DNA of 64,000 bases from Aequitasia sp047973235 (GTDB taxonomy: Bacteria > Bacillota > Clostridia > Lachnospirales > Lachnospiraceae): positions 1-64,000 of the forward strand of contig JBKEBP010000148.1 of assembly GCA_047973235.1 (NCBI GenBank), written 5' to 3'. The position numbers and the translations under genes were made by a program. A model generated the notes under the pieces. The model worked only from the letters and a program-made list of their open reading frames with translations. It did no database searches and had not been told where the DNA came from. How positions within the stretch are numbered: the stretch's first letter is position 1; each line of letters opens with the position of its first letter. Shown piece by piece: positions 25,449-35,108 of this stretch.

Positions 25449-26927
25449 ATGGCAATTAAGACAAAGGTAATGGCAAGTGAACTTGACGGTGTTGATTACA
25501 GAAGAGCGAAATTGTGGCAGATTATGTGTTATGCATGTAATGCATTAATTGGGATGAGTGTATATCAGCTAATAGGAATGGCAAGTTATTCAGCTAGCTT
25601 AGGTTTTGGAATATCTACCGCAATTGTAGGTGTGATACTTACCTGCACCAGAATTTTGGATGGTGTTACAGATCCGTTACTTGCATTAATTTATGATAAA
25701 GTAAATACTAAGTTTGGAAAAATCCGTGTACTAATGATTATAGGATGGGCGATTGAAGCAGTAGCTTTGATGACAATGTTTATATGGGCTGCCGGAAAGG
25801 TTACAGGGGTTGCAGGAATAGCTGTCTTCACTTTATTGTATATTGTTTATGTCATAGGTTACACTATAGTAAATATGACGGCACAAACGATTCCGGCGCT
25901 TATTAGTAATGATCCGAGACAAAGACCTACCATAGGTGTATGGGTGACATCACTTAACTATTTGTTGCCTTTGACACTTAGTATAGTATTTAACGTGATA
26001 TTACTTCCGATGTACGGTGGGACATATAATTTGGATTTCCTATCAGCAGTTTGTAAGCTTTGTATTGCAATTTCATTTGTAGGCTTAATATTTGTCTGCA
26101 TTGGGGTGACGGAATATGATAAAGCTGAAAATTTTGTCGGCTTAAATAAGAAAAAAGAACCACTAAAAATGAAGGATATGATAGCAGTACTTAGGCATAA
26201 CAAACCATTACGATGCTACATTGCATCGGCGGCGTCAGATAAGTTTGCGCAACAAACCGGATCTCAAGCAGTTATAACTACGATGCTTTATGGAATTATA
26301 ATAGGAAACATGGGACTTTCTTCAATACTAAGTATGATTGCAATGCTACCATCTATTATATTTGCAATATTTGGTGCTAAATATGCAGGTAAGCATGGCA
26401 GTAGAAGAGCCATTATTACATGGACAAAAGTATGTATGGTGGCGGCAGCCTTAACAGCGATTTTCTTTGTGGTAGGAGACCCGAGTCAAATTGCCACTAT
26501 GTTTAGTCCAATGATGATAGGCTATGTATTGCTTACACTATTGTTAAACGGTGCAAAGATGTGTGTTACAACAGCAAACACCTCTTTTATGGCTGATATT
26601 ATTGATTTTGAAATGGATAGAAGTGGCAAATATATTCCGGCGGTAGTAACAGGAACATATAGTTTTCTGGATAAAATCATCTCGTCATTTAGTGCGCTCA
26701 TAGCAACAGGAGCGGTTGCATTAATCGGATATACAAGCAGTATGCCACAGCCCGGAGATGAAAATACAATGAGTATATTTATTTTAACTATAGGAATTGT
26801 ATATGGCATGCCTATGGTAGGGTGGATATGTACGCTAGTTGCAATGAAATTCTGTAAGCTTGATAAGGAAGAAATGATTGTGGTACAAAAGAACATTGAA
26901 GGCAAGAAAAAAGAATTATCGCGATAG
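25449..26927 (+). CDS. GPH-family sugar:cation symporter
   Basis: 492-residue glycoside-pentoside-hexuronide symporter with about 12 hydrophobic segments. Seen motifs are ILDGVTDPLLALIYDKVNTKFGK in the helix 2-3 loop and MADIIDFEMDRSGKY in the second half, both typical of GPH carriers. It likely imports the oligosaccharide or glycoside cleaved by the GH2 enzyme 15 bases upstream. The stop is only 3 bases from that of the convergent AraC gene. Confidence 0.86.
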   Translation: MAIKTKVMASELDGVDYRRAKLWQIMCYACNALIGMSVYQLIGMASYSASLGFGISTAIVGVILTCTRILDGVTDPLLALIYDKVNTKFGKIRVLMIIGWAIEAVALMTMFIWAAGKVTGVAGIAVFTLLYIVYVIGYTIVNMTAQTIPALISNDPRQRPTIGVWVTSLNYLLPLTLSIVFNVILLPMYGGTYNLDFLSAVCKLCIAISFVGLIFVCIGVTEYDKAENFVGLNKKKEPLKMKDMIAVLRHNKPLRCYIASAASDKFAQQTGSQAVITTMLYGIIIGNMGLSSILSMIAMLPSIIFAIFGAKYAGKHGSRRAIITWTKVCMVAAALTAIFFVVGDPSQIATMFSPMMIGYVLLTLLLNGAKMCVTTANTSFMADIIDFEMDRSGKYIPAVVTGTYSFLDKIISSFSALIATGAVALIGYTSSMPQPGDENTMSIFILTIGIVYGMPMVGWICTLVAMKFCKLDKEEMIVVQKNIEGKKKELSR

Positions 26928-26930
26928 GCA

Positions 26931-28130
26931 CTATAGTTTAGCATGCTGTTTACGGTAATTACTAGGAGAAATACCTTCGTATTTTTGAAAGCATGAGTAA
27001 AAATAGCTGCGGTTGCAAAATGATAAAGAATCACTAATGCTTTGAATACTGTTTGTAGTTCCTGATAACAATAACTTGGCTTGATTTATCTTTTCTTTGA
27101 TTAGATACTCATTAACGCTTAAACCGACTTCTAGTTTGAACTTATGAGAAAAATAGTAAGTGGTATAGCCAATACGCTTAGCAAGTAATTCGATAGAAAT
27201 GTTTTCATCCAAATGTTGCTTTATGTAATCACAAGTATTTTGAATATATGTGGAAATACTTGATGTGGCTTTAGCAGACCTTACACGTGTTACATAGTCA
27301 GTGGTCATATCTGAGCAAACGCGATTAAGCTCGCTAATTGTTTTACATCCTTCAATAATCTTCGCATAATAGTCGTTTAGATTATAAGCAACAACAGGAC
27401 TCAGTCCTCCTCTTATACAAGAGCGAGAACATAGTGTTAACAGTACAATGGCATTATTCTTGCTTTTGCGAAGGGTGTCGCTAATGTCTACTTTCATACC
27501 GGAACTTAAAGAGAATGAATGAGACAAAGCTTCTGCGAAATTCGCATTTCCATCTTCGAACATTTGGCATAGTCGTTGTTCTGCAAGCCAAATGCCGGAG
27601 TGTTCATCGGTATTTAACGTTTCGTTTTTGTTTATTTCGGATTTGCTTGATGTTGAATGTACTATATCTGTAAGTAAAAGCTTTTCGTTATTAAGTGTGT
27701 AGTGAAGCATTGTTGCATACGACGATAAAGTGTTGATAGGTAATACCGGAAAATCAGAAATCATACGTGTTAAAGAAGCGCGAAGTTTAACTGATAAATC
27801 ATAGGCATCTATTTTTTTCAGTAATAATACAGGAGTATCTCGTCCGATGAATGCAGCACCAAGAAGATGGATGCCAACCAGCATATTATTAGTAAACTCA
27901 AAACCAGCTATCCAAAGCAAATCGAATTTGGTTTCTAAAATAATTGGAGTGCGCTTTCCGGTCGCGATATGCTCGACTATTCGTTCGCGAAATCCGATTC
28001 GCTCAATTATATCCTGGAATGGTGCATTTGTTTCCAGTAATTTATAATTTGAATCATAGCTCCACAAGAATAAGTCGTGATTGCAATTAATTAAGTTGAT
28101 AAAATATTCCAATTTACTTTTAGTATTCAT
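26931..28130 (-). CDS. AraC-family transcriptional regulator
   Basis: 399 residues. The two helix-turn-helix motifs occupy the last 100 residues (ISIELLAKRIGYTTYYFSHKFK and IQSISDSLSFCNRSYFYSCFQKYEG). The N-terminal 290 residues are a poorly conserved sensor region without a recognised domain. It is divergent from the isomerase-rhamnosidase unit (53-base gap) and convergent with the GH2-symporter unit, so it may control both. Confidence 0.86.
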   Translation of the reverse strand: MNTKSKLEYFINLINCNHDLFLWSYDSNYKLLETNAPFQDIIERIGFRERIVEHIATGKRTPIILETKFDLLWIAGFEFTNNMLVGIHLLGAAFIGRDTPVLLLKKIDAYDLSVKLRASLTRMISDFPVLPINTLSSYATMLHYTLNNEKLLLTDIVHSTSSKSEINKNETLNTDEHSGIWLAEQRLCQMFEDGNANFAEALSHSFSLSSGMKVDISDTLRKSKNNAIVLLTLCSRSCIRGGLSPVVAYNLNDYYAKIIEGCKTISELNRVCSDMTTDYVTRVRSAKATSSISTYIQNTCDYIKQHLDENISIELLAKRIGYTTYYFSHKFKLEVGLSVNEYLIKEKINQAKLLLSGTTNSIQSISDSLSFCNRSYFYSCFQKYEGISPSNYRKQHAKL

Positions 28131-28183
28131 GAACTAATAGTAACACAAAAACATTAAAAAATGAACATGAGAAAGGCGACAAA

Positions 28184-29032
28184 TTGATAAAATCAGTTCA
28201 GCAAATTATGCTTGGCAGTGTAATTACAAATGAAAAGTCAGCAAGAGCCATATTAGCTGCAATAAAAAGTGCAGGATATGAAGGAATAGAGTTAAATGGG
28301 TTTATGATAAGAAAAGCACCTATGTTAGTTAGGATTCTTACGAAAGCGTCAGGTATGCCTACCGGCAAAGGAGGCAAGCTTGACTGGGTATCTATAATTA
28401 AGGAGTCAGGGCTTGCAGTGTCTGCAATACACGAAGATGTCCGGAGAATAGAGAATCAGACGTACGAGGTAATACAAGAAACTACCGACTTTGGTACTAG
28501 GAATATTGTTATTACAGGAATGTATAGATTTGATTATTCTGATATTAGGGCATTAGATGATTTATGCAACCGTTTAAATAAGGTTGGCAAAGTACTTAAA
28601 AATGCAGAGGTTAATTTGTTGTATCATAATCACAACTGTGAGCTGCGAATGCTAAGTACCGGACAAACAGCATTTGAGTATTTGATTGCAAATACTGACC
28701 CAAAGTACGTGAACTTTGAATTTGATTCATACTGGCCGACTGAAGCGGGGGCTGATGCTCTAAAGATGATGGAGATGCTTGGAAGTCGAATGAAATTATA
28801 TCATATTAATGATAGAGGGAGCCGAACAACCGGACAATCTATAACACCTATTCTGAAATCCGATAGTATGGAGCTGGGATTTGGTAATATGGATTTAGTC
28901 AAACTTATAAATAAAGCTAAAGAAGTAAACGTAGAAGCGGTCATACTTGAGAGTCATAAAAATTGGGTGGATAAGTCACCGGTAGCATCACTCAAAATGA
29001 GTTCAGATTTCATGAATAAGTATGTGAAATAG
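28184..29032 (+). CDS. Sugar isomerase/epimerase, IolE/IolI-like TIM barrel
   Basis: 282 residues in a subfamily different from the three paralogs in region 1. It has GYEGIELNGF, YHNHNCEL (metal His), NFEFDSYWPTEAG (metal Asp) and a late VILESHKNW glutamate. Initiation at TTG 28184 is supported by GAAAGG just upstream; the first ATG would be eight codons later. It is the first gene of the rhamnosidase unit and probably interconverts a released sugar or keto sugar. Confidence 0.75.
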   Translation: MIKSVQQIMLGSVITNEKSARAILAAIKSAGYEGIELNGFMIRKAPMLVRILTKASGMPTGKGGKLDWVSIIKESGLAVSAIHEDVRRIENQTYEVIQETTDFGTRNIVITGMYRFDYSDIRALDDLCNRLNKVGKVLKNAEVNLLYHNHNCELRMLSTGQTAFEYLIANTDPKYVNFEFDSYWPTEAGADALKMMEMLGSRMKLYHINDRGSRTTGQSITPILKSDSMELGFGNMDLVKLINKAKEVNVEAVILESHKNWVDKSPVASLKMSSDFMNKYVK

Positions 29033-29045
29033 AAAGGAGACAAAA

Positions 29046-31247
29046 ATGCGAGATTTAAAGGGCTGCTTTATAACAACAGCAGATGAGTTTAAAGAGGGCG
29101 CTGTTAATGTCTTCTTACAGAAAATCAAATTAGAGAACATTAAAGGGGCAACACTATATGTGACAGCTCTTGGTATGTATGAAATGATGTTAAACGGGAA
29201 AAAGATAGGTGACAGGATGTTTACACCGGGATATACATATTATCACAAGCAGTTGTTATATCAAAAATATGATGTAAAAGACTATTTAAATGAAGGAGAA
29301 AATAAGCTTTTAGCGTATTTGGGTCAAGGTTGGTATTGTGGCAGGTTTGGTTTTGATAACAAGGTACAGATATATGGAGAAAAACCGGCAATTTCATGGA
29401 TACTTGAAATAGAACAAAGCGATAATAACCTAATGAGGTTTTCATCAAATGAAAATGTGATAGTACTTGAATCTCCATTTGATTACGCCGGAATATATGA
29501 TGGTGAAGTATATTTTGCTGATAGAGATTATAATTTAAATGGAATAGAAAAAGAAGTTGGTAAAACTATAAAATTTAACGGTGATATTCCTGAAATTATG
29601 GATGAAACATTGATTTCAGTGAAGATTCAAGAGGAGATGCCGGTACAAAAGGTGATTAAATATGGCGACATCACTATTTTAGATTTTGGCCAAAACTTTG
29701 CGGGGATTGTTGAAATTGATCCGTCATTTATCGAAGGAGATGTCATAAAGATACGACATGGAGAAATTCTAAATAATGACGGAAGTTTATATACCACAAA
29801 CCTACGTAAAGCAAAGGCGAAAATAGTATATCATAAGGGAACGAGTAACGAAAAATATAGACCAAGATTTACATATATGGGGTTTCGTTATATGGAGGTT
29901 ACCGGTGTTGAATATAAAGACGGTATGATTACGGCATATGCCTTATATAGTGAGATGACAAGGACCGGTGAATTTAGTTGTGAGAACACACTAGTACAAA
30001 AATTGTATGACAATCAAATATGGGGTCAAAAATCGAATTATGTAGAAGTTCCAACTGATTGTCCACAACGCGATGAAAGAATGGGGTATACGGGAGATGG
30101 TCATGTTTTTGCACAGACCGGAAGTTATAACTATGATACCGAACAGTTCTTTACAAAGTTTCTCGAGGACATTAAATATAGTCAAATGGACAACACAAAA
30201 GGATATATTGGATCAACAATTCCGGCCGAAGGGCCAGAGGGGATTGGGTTTTTAAGTATGCTTGGTTGGGGCAATGCAGTTACCATTTTACCGGAAATGC
30301 TTTACCAGCAATATGGAGAAGAAAGTTATTTGACGAATCAGTACGAGAGTATGAAGCTATTTGCAGATGCGGAGATAGAAAAGATGGGAAAGAAAAATCT
30401 TTGGATTGGTCCTAGTCTAGGCGATTGGTTGATGCTTGGTAAAAAGGTATCATGGATGGCAATGCACAATAATCCGGTATCTAATGCATTTATTGTACAT
30501 GATATGAAAGTGGTTTCTCAAACTGCAAGGCGTTTGGGGAAAGTGGATGATGCAAATTATTATGAAGATCAGATGGAAAAAACTCGTGTTGCTTATATTA
30601 AAAAGTTCATTAAAGAAGATGGACGGATGAAAGATGATTATCAAGGTGCATATATACTTGCACTTAAATTTGTACTACAAGAAGGCGAATTAAAGCAGAG
30701 AGTTACGCAAAGGCTAGTTGAAAATGTTAAGGAACATGGTATGCATACAGGGTTCTTTGGAACTCAACATATACTACCAATACTGGCTGATGCAGGGGAG
30801 GGTAACTTGGCATATGACATTTTACTTCAGGAAGATTGCCCGGGATGGATGTATCAAATTAAATGCGGGGCAACAACAACTTGGGAACGTTGGGATGCAC
30901 TTAGGCCTGATGGTACGGTAAATGAAGACAAAATGTCAAAAGACAATATGGTATCTTTTAATCACTATGCATTTGGCAGTGTGGGTGAATTCTATTACAC
31001 TTATATATTAGGAATAAAACCGTTAAAACCCGGATTTGCCAAGATATTAATAGCACCAATAGTAGATAAGCGCTTAGGATGCGTGTCCGGTTCATATGCA
31101 TCTAAGGCAGGAGTGATTAAGGTTGAATGGCAAGTGAATGATGAAGAAACAGAAATACGTCTGGAGACACCTACGAACACGGTGATAAAACTGCCTAATG
31201 GGCAAAAGTATGAAGTTGATGCAGGGAGCTATAGTTATAGGATTTGA
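29046..31247 (+). CDS. Alpha-L-rhamnosidase, glycoside hydrolase family 78
   Basis: 733 residues, with a short N-terminal beta-domain (TLYVTALGMYEMMLNG), a jelly roll, an (alpha/alpha)6 barrel (about 320-650) and a C-terminal beta-domain. The diagnostic motif DCPQRDERMGYTGD places the probable general acid at Glu344, and GATTTWERWD places the second conserved glutamate at 614. No signal peptide is visible, so it is intracellular. Substrates of such enzymes include pectin fragments and flavonoid rhamnosides, which is relevant given region 4. Confidence 0.9.
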   Translation: MRDLKGCFITTADEFKEGAVNVFLQKIKLENIKGATLYVTALGMYEMMLNGKKIGDRMFTPGYTYYHKQLLYQKYDVKDYLNEGENKLLAYLGQGWYCGRFGFDNKVQIYGEKPAISWILEIEQSDNNLMRFSSNENVIVLESPFDYAGIYDGEVYFADRDYNLNGIEKEVGKTIKFNGDIPEIMDETLISVKIQEEMPVQKVIKYGDITILDFGQNFAGIVEIDPSFIEGDVIKIRHGEILNNDGSLYTTNLRKAKAKIVYHKGTSNEKYRPRFTYMGFRYMEVTGVEYKDGMITAYALYSEMTRTGEFSCENTLVQKLYDNQIWGQKSNYVEVPTDCPQRDERMGYTGDGHVFAQTGSYNYDTEQFFTKFLEDIKYSQMDNTKGYIGSTIPAEGPEGIGFLSMLGWGNAVTILPEMLYQQYGEESYLTNQYESMKLFADAEIEKMGKKNLWIGPSLGDWLMLGKKVSWMAMHNNPVSNAFIVHDMKVVSQTARRLGKVDDANYYEDQMEKTRVAYIKKFIKEDGRMKDDYQGAYILALKFVLQEGELKQRVTQRLVENVKEHGMHTGFFGTQHILPILADAGEGNLAYDILLQEDCPGWMYQIKCGATTTWERWDALRPDGTVNEDKMSKDNMVSFNHYAFGSVGEFYYTYILGIKPLKPGFAKILIAPIVDKRLGCVSGSYASKAGVIKVEWQVNDEETEIRLETPTNTVIKLPNGQKYEVDAGSYSYRI

Positions 31248-31277
31248 TTTTGTATTGTAGTATAGGAGGATATAGTT

Positions 31278-32876
31278 ATGAGTGTATATTTAAAAGAGGA
31301 ACATGGAATCAAGAAATTAATAGTAAATGACAATCCATATATTATGTTAGCTGGTGAGGTACATAATTCAAATTCATCATCAGTAGAACAAATGGAAACA
31401 GTTTGGGATAAGGCGGAGAGTCTTGGTATGAATACTTTGCTCTTGCCGGTTTCGTGGGAGATGATTGAACCAAAAGAAGGAGTGTTTGATTTTAGTATTG
31501 TAGAAGGTTTGGTATTACAGGCGCGTAGGAGAGGCAAAAAAATAGTGTTTTTATGGTTTGGAACATGGAAAAATGCACAGTGTATGTATGCGCCTGAATG
31601 GGTTAAAAAGGATATCAACAGATTTAAACGAGCAGAAGTAAAAAAAGGGAAAAATAAAACAATGCTTGAAAACTTCTATGGAATTCCATACACATCATTA
31701 TCATTTCTTTCTAGCGAGACTAAAGAATCTGATACTAAATCATTTAGAATGCTTATGAGGTTTATTAAAGAAATTGATGAAAAAGAGAATACGGTTGTAA
31801 TGGTACAAGTTGAAAACGAGACGGGATTACAAGGTTCAGCAAGAGAAAATTCAGATGAAGCAGATAGGCTATTTGAAAGTGCGGTTCCGGCAGATTTTGT
31901 TGCATATATGAAATCCAATACGGAAACAATGAATGAAGATGTTAAAAGTTCCGTTTTGAGCGGATCATCAAGTGGAAGCTGGAAAGAAGTATTTGGAGAC
32001 ATTGCAGAAGAAATTTTTAGCGCATATTATATATCCGGTTATGTAGGTGATATAGCACGCGGGGGTAGAGAAGAGTATGATTTGCCGATGCTTGCAAACT
32101 GTTGGCTTGATAAGGGGGAAGAAGCGGGGAGGTTTCCCAGTGGAGGTCCGGTATCCAGAGTTATGGAGGTTTGGAAATACAGAGCACCTGCTGTAGATGT
32201 ATTAGCACCGGATATTTATGTTCATAATTTCTGTGAGGTATGTGACAGCTACATAAAGATGAATAACCCCTTATTAATACCGGAAACGGCTACTCATAGT
32301 TATGCCGGTCCGAGACAAACGTATGTGATTGGTCATTATCATGCTATGGGATTTGCGCCATTTGGATTTGAAGAGATGGGTGAGCCGTTCTCGGCAATTG
32401 ATATGTATTTATTTGGCGCTGATACAACTGACCCTGCGCTTGGAACACCCCAAAATGTAGATGAGTATTCATGGTACTCAAACACGCTATCTGATATGAT
32501 GCCATTGTTAAGTGATAAGTATGGAACTAAAGATTTGCAAGCGGTGATTTGCGAAAGAAAAGAAGATGACACTATGATTTTTGACGACTACGGATTCAAA
32601 ATCATTATGGATAATCCGAGACTTAGTAGAAAAGATGGTGTATGTCTTATTCTTAAAGAGGCGAAAGATGAGTTCTATATAATTGCTAATGGATGTATAG
32701 TTACGTATTTCTCTAATAACGAGGGACTTCCCAATGTAGATATTATTTCTCTTGAAGAAGGGAAGATTGAAGAAGGAAAATGGAAAGTTACTAAGCGATT
32801 AAATGGCGATGAAGCCGCAAGCATGCTGTATGAAGAACCGAAACTGCTTAAAATCAAGTTGTTTGCATACAATTAA
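31278..32876 (+). CDS. GH35-like beta-galactosidase (DUF5597 type)
   Basis: 532 residues with a GH35/42-like TIM barrel (about 10-350). The start NPYIMLAGEVHNSNSS is typical of the DUF5597-containing subgroup. Probable acid/base Glu181 (VENETG) and nucleophile Glu336 (IPETAT) are visible. The C-terminal region (about 400-530) is the accessory beta-domain. Cytoplasmic location is likely since there is no signal. It ends the rhamnosidase unit and is followed by an intrinsic terminator. Confidence 0.85.
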   Translation: MSVYLKEEHGIKKLIVNDNPYIMLAGEVHNSNSSSVEQMETVWDKAESLGMNTLLLPVSWEMIEPKEGVFDFSIVEGLVLQARRRGKKIVFLWFGTWKNAQCMYAPEWVKKDINRFKRAEVKKGKNKTMLENFYGIPYTSLSFLSSETKESDTKSFRMLMRFIKEIDEKENTVVMVQVENETGLQGSARENSDEADRLFESAVPADFVAYMKSNTETMNEDVKSSVLSGSSSGSWKEVFGDIAEEIFSAYYISGYVGDIARGGREEYDLPMLANCWLDKGEEAGRFPSGGPVSRVMEVWKYRAPAVDVLAPDIYVHNFCEVCDSYIKMNNPLLIPETATHSYAGPRQTYVIGHYHAMGFAPFGFEEMGEPFSAIDMYLFGADTTDPALGTPQNVDEYSWYSNTLSDMMPLLSDKYGTKDLQAVICERKEDDTMIFDDYGFKIIMDNPRLSRKDGVCLILKEAKDEFYIIANGCIVTYFSNNEGLPNVDIISLEEGKIEEGKWKVTKRLNGDEAASMLYEEPKLLKIKLFAYN

Positions 32877-32893
32877 ATAAGGACAAAATAAGT

Positions 32894-32919
32894 AAAAGGT
32901 GGCGAGTGCCACCTTTTTT
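32894..32919 (+). terminator. Intrinsic terminator, copy of the one at 22909
   Basis: AAAAGGTGGC (32894-32903), loop GAGT, GCCACCTTTT (32908-32917) and more T. Together with about 7 upstream bases it is unchanged from the terminator 10 kb earlier. Confidence 0.9.
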
Positions 32920-32944
32920 ATTGTTATAGACGACACACAAATCA

Positions 32945-32957
32945 GTTAAACGATTTA
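32945..32957. promoter_or_regulatory. LacI-type operator, copy 1
   Basis: GTTAAACGATTTA resembles the central-CG palindromes bound by LacI-family repressors. The core TTAAACGATT recurs at 33020 and 33077 in the same control region upstream of the GH127 gene. Confidence 0.5.
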
Positions 32958-32968
32958 TAAACATATAA

Positions 32969-32987
32969 ATTGTGCATAATGCACAAT
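32969..32987. promoter_or_regulatory. 19-bp perfect palindrome upstream of the GH127 gene
   Basis: ATTGTGCAT, a central A, then ATGCACAAT. It lies between operator copies 1 and 2 and differs from them in sequence, so a second regulator may bind here. It is not followed by a T-run. Confidence 0.55.
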
Positions 32988-33019
32988 AAAAGAAATAATA
33001 AACATACATTACCAACAAA

Positions 33020-33031
33020 TTAAACGATTAA
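33020..33031. promoter_or_regulatory. LacI-type operator, copy 2
   Basis: TTAAACGATTAA, a near-palindrome with central CG, 74 bases from copy 1 and 57 bases from copy 3. Confidence 0.55.
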
Positions 33032-33074
33032 GTATTTACTTAAATTGAATGATATGTTAAAGTTAACTAAATTA

Positions 33075-33090
33075 AGTTAAACGATTAACT
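33075..33090. promoter_or_regulatory. LacI-type operator, copy 3
   Basis: AGTTAAACGATTAACT is palindromic at 14 of 16 positions with a central CG, and sits just upstream of the GH127 ribosome site. Multiple spaced copies allow looping. The LacI protein at 39136 is the obvious candidate binder. Confidence 0.6.
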
Positions 33091-33109
33091 AAAGGAAAGG
33101 AATGGACAG

Positions 33110-35047
33110 ATGAGAAATAAGATAAGGCAGATAGATCTTAAAGATGTTGTAATAACCGATTCTCTTTTTGGAGCCTATGCCAGACGAGTTTATGAAAAAG
33201 TCATTCCTCACCAGTGGAAGATTCTTAATGATGAGTTACCTGATATGGTCGCAACGCATTGTATTGAGAATTTTCGGGCAGCAGCAAATGGAAGTGTGGG
33301 AACTAGGAAGGGGGTTGTATTTCAGGATACGGATTTGTATAAGTGGATAGAAACTGTTTCGTATTGCATATTAGGTGGAAATGGTAAGGAATATGAAAGC
33401 TTGGTCGATGGAGCCATTGACTTAATAGGTTCGGCGCAAGAGGAAGATGGATACTTAAATACTTACTATACTGTAAATGCACCTGATAAGAAATGGGGCA
33501 ACCTAATAGAAGGCCATGAACTCTATACTGCAGGTCATTTAATAGAGGCGGCAGTAGCATATTACCAGGCGACAGGTAAAGTCAAATTGCTGGATATAGC
33601 AGTTAAAAATGCAGATTTGATTTGTAAGATTTTTGGATGTAGTGATAACCAAATTCGAGGATATCCCGGTCATCAAGAGATTGAACTTGCACTTGTAAAG
33701 CTGTTTAGGATTACAAGCAATAAGAAATACTTAGATGAGGCACTTTATTTCATTAACGAAAGAGGATGTAAACCCAATTACTTTGCCAAAGAGCTAGAGA
33801 CAAGAGATGGCAAATATGAGTTTTTCGATGAATTTTATGATTATCAATTAGATTATTCTCAGAACGATGAACCTGTAAGAAGGCAGAAAGAGGCCAAAGG
33901 TCATGCGGTTAGAGCGATGTATATGTATACAGCTATGGCAGATTTGGCTAGTGAACTAGATGATGAAGAGTTACGAAAGGCGTGTGAAACGCTATGGAAC
34001 AATGTGGTAAATACCCGAATGTACATAACGGGAAGTATAGGATCCAGTGGATTTAGAGAGCGATTTACAACGGATTATGACTTGCCTAATGCCACGAATT
34101 ATTCTGAGACATGTGCTTCAATTGGTCTTATGATGTTTGGACAAAGGATGAATGAGCTTACAAAAGACGGCCACTATTATGATACTGTTGAACGAGCATT
34201 ATATAATACCGTTCTAGCGAGCATAAACATAGAGGGTGATAGATACTTTTATGTTAATCCGCTGGAAGTAGTGCCGGAGTTTTGTACGGAATATACTTAT
34301 ATGGACCACGTAAAAGCTGTTAGACAAAAGTGGTTCAGCGTAGCGTGTTGTCCGCCTAATGTAGCCAGAACACTTGCTTCGCTCGGTCAGTATATTTATG
34401 CAAGAGGAGATAATAGCATATATATTCACCAGTTTATATCATCAAAGATTAAGACGGCGTTGTCATCCGGAAATATCGAACTGGAAATGGAATCGAATCT
34501 CTTAAATGATGGGCGTGTTGTACTTGATATCAAATGTAATGAACGGTGCAAACTACATATCAGACAACCTCATTATTCGCAAAGTACTTTGGTAATACAA
34601 GATGACAAAGAGATTCAGGTTAAACCTGTAAAAGGGTATCTGGATATACAACTATTAGCAGGAATTAATAAAATAGATTTACAATTCGATACTAGTCCGA
34701 AATGGATGTTAGCAGATAACAGGGTCAGAGAAAACATAGGTAAGGCAGCACTAGTGAAAGGACCGGTGATTTACTGTCTGGAAGAAGTTGATAACGGTAA
34801 TCTTCTAGGAGAAATCTATGTAGAACCAAATGTTAAAGTATCTAAGTCTAAGCCTGTAAGTGGGCTCGTCGGAGAAGTATCAACTATTAAGTATAAGGGC
34901 ATCAGAGTGAAACGAGTTCCGGATGACACTTTGTATAAAGAGTCTTGGTATACAAATGAAGAAGTAGAACTAACAGCTATTCCATATTGTATGTGGAATA
35001 ATCGAGAGCCCGGCGAGATGCTGGTATGGCATAAATTAAGGATATAA
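33110..35047 (+). CDS. Beta-L-arabinofuranosidase, glycoside hydrolase family 127
   Basis: 645 residues with an (alpha/alpha)6 barrel and C-terminal beta-domains. The zinc and catalytic residues of the family are all visible: Glu333 and Cys335 (ETCA), and Cys413-Cys414 (ACCPPN), spaced as in the characterised Bifidobacterium enzyme, where one Cys is the nucleophile. No signal peptide is seen. It removes terminal beta-L-arabinofuranose inside the cell, for example from hydroxyproline-rich plant glycoproteins or arabino-oligosaccharides. It is the first gene of the arabinose unit, under three LacI-type operators. Confidence 0.9.
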   Translation: MRNKIRQIDLKDVVITDSLFGAYARRVYEKVIPHQWKILNDELPDMVATHCIENFRAAANGSVGTRKGVVFQDTDLYKWIETVSYCILGGNGKEYESLVDGAIDLIGSAQEEDGYLNTYYTVNAPDKKWGNLIEGHELYTAGHLIEAAVAYYQATGKVKLLDIAVKNADLICKIFGCSDNQIRGYPGHQEIELALVKLFRITSNKKYLDEALYFINERGCKPNYFAKELETRDGKYEFFDEFYDYQLDYSQNDEPVRRQKEAKGHAVRAMYMYTAMADLASELDDEELRKACETLWNNVVNTRMYITGSIGSSGFRERFTTDYDLPNATNYSETCASIGLMMFGQRMNELTKDGHYYDTVERALYNTVLASINIEGDRYFYVNPLEVVPEFCTEYTYMDHVKAVRQKWFSVACCPPNVARTLASLGQYIYARGDNSIYIHQFISSKIKTALSSGNIELEMESNLLNDGRVVLDIKCNERCKLHIRQPHYSQSTLVIQDDKEIQVKPVKGYLDIQLLAGINKIDLQFDTSPKWMLADNRVRENIGKAALVKGPVIYCLEEVDNGNLLGEIYVEPNVKVSKSKPVSGLVGEVSTIKYKGIRVKRVPDDTLYKESWYTNEEVELTAIPYCMWNNREPGEMLVWHKLRI

Positions 35048-35062
35048 ACATTAAGTGGTAGC

Positions 35063-35087
35063 AACAACACAAGTGAGTTGTTATAAT
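35063..35087 (+). promoter_or_regulatory. Extended -10 promoter with inverted repeat before the binding-protein gene
   Basis: TGTTATAAT (35079-35087) is an extended -10 element 21 bases before the ATG. AACAAC (35063-35068) and GTTGTT (35077-35082) form an inverted repeat overlapping it, perhaps an operator. No good -35 is visible. Confidence 0.4.
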
Positions 35088-35108
35088 AAAAACAAGGAGA
35101 GAAGGCGT

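Noticed and set aside
35055..35108. Upstream extension of the MalE-like lipoprotein gene
   Set aside because: It would place residues before the lipoprotein signal peptide and overlaps the promoter and ribosome site; ATG 35109 gives a normal signal.
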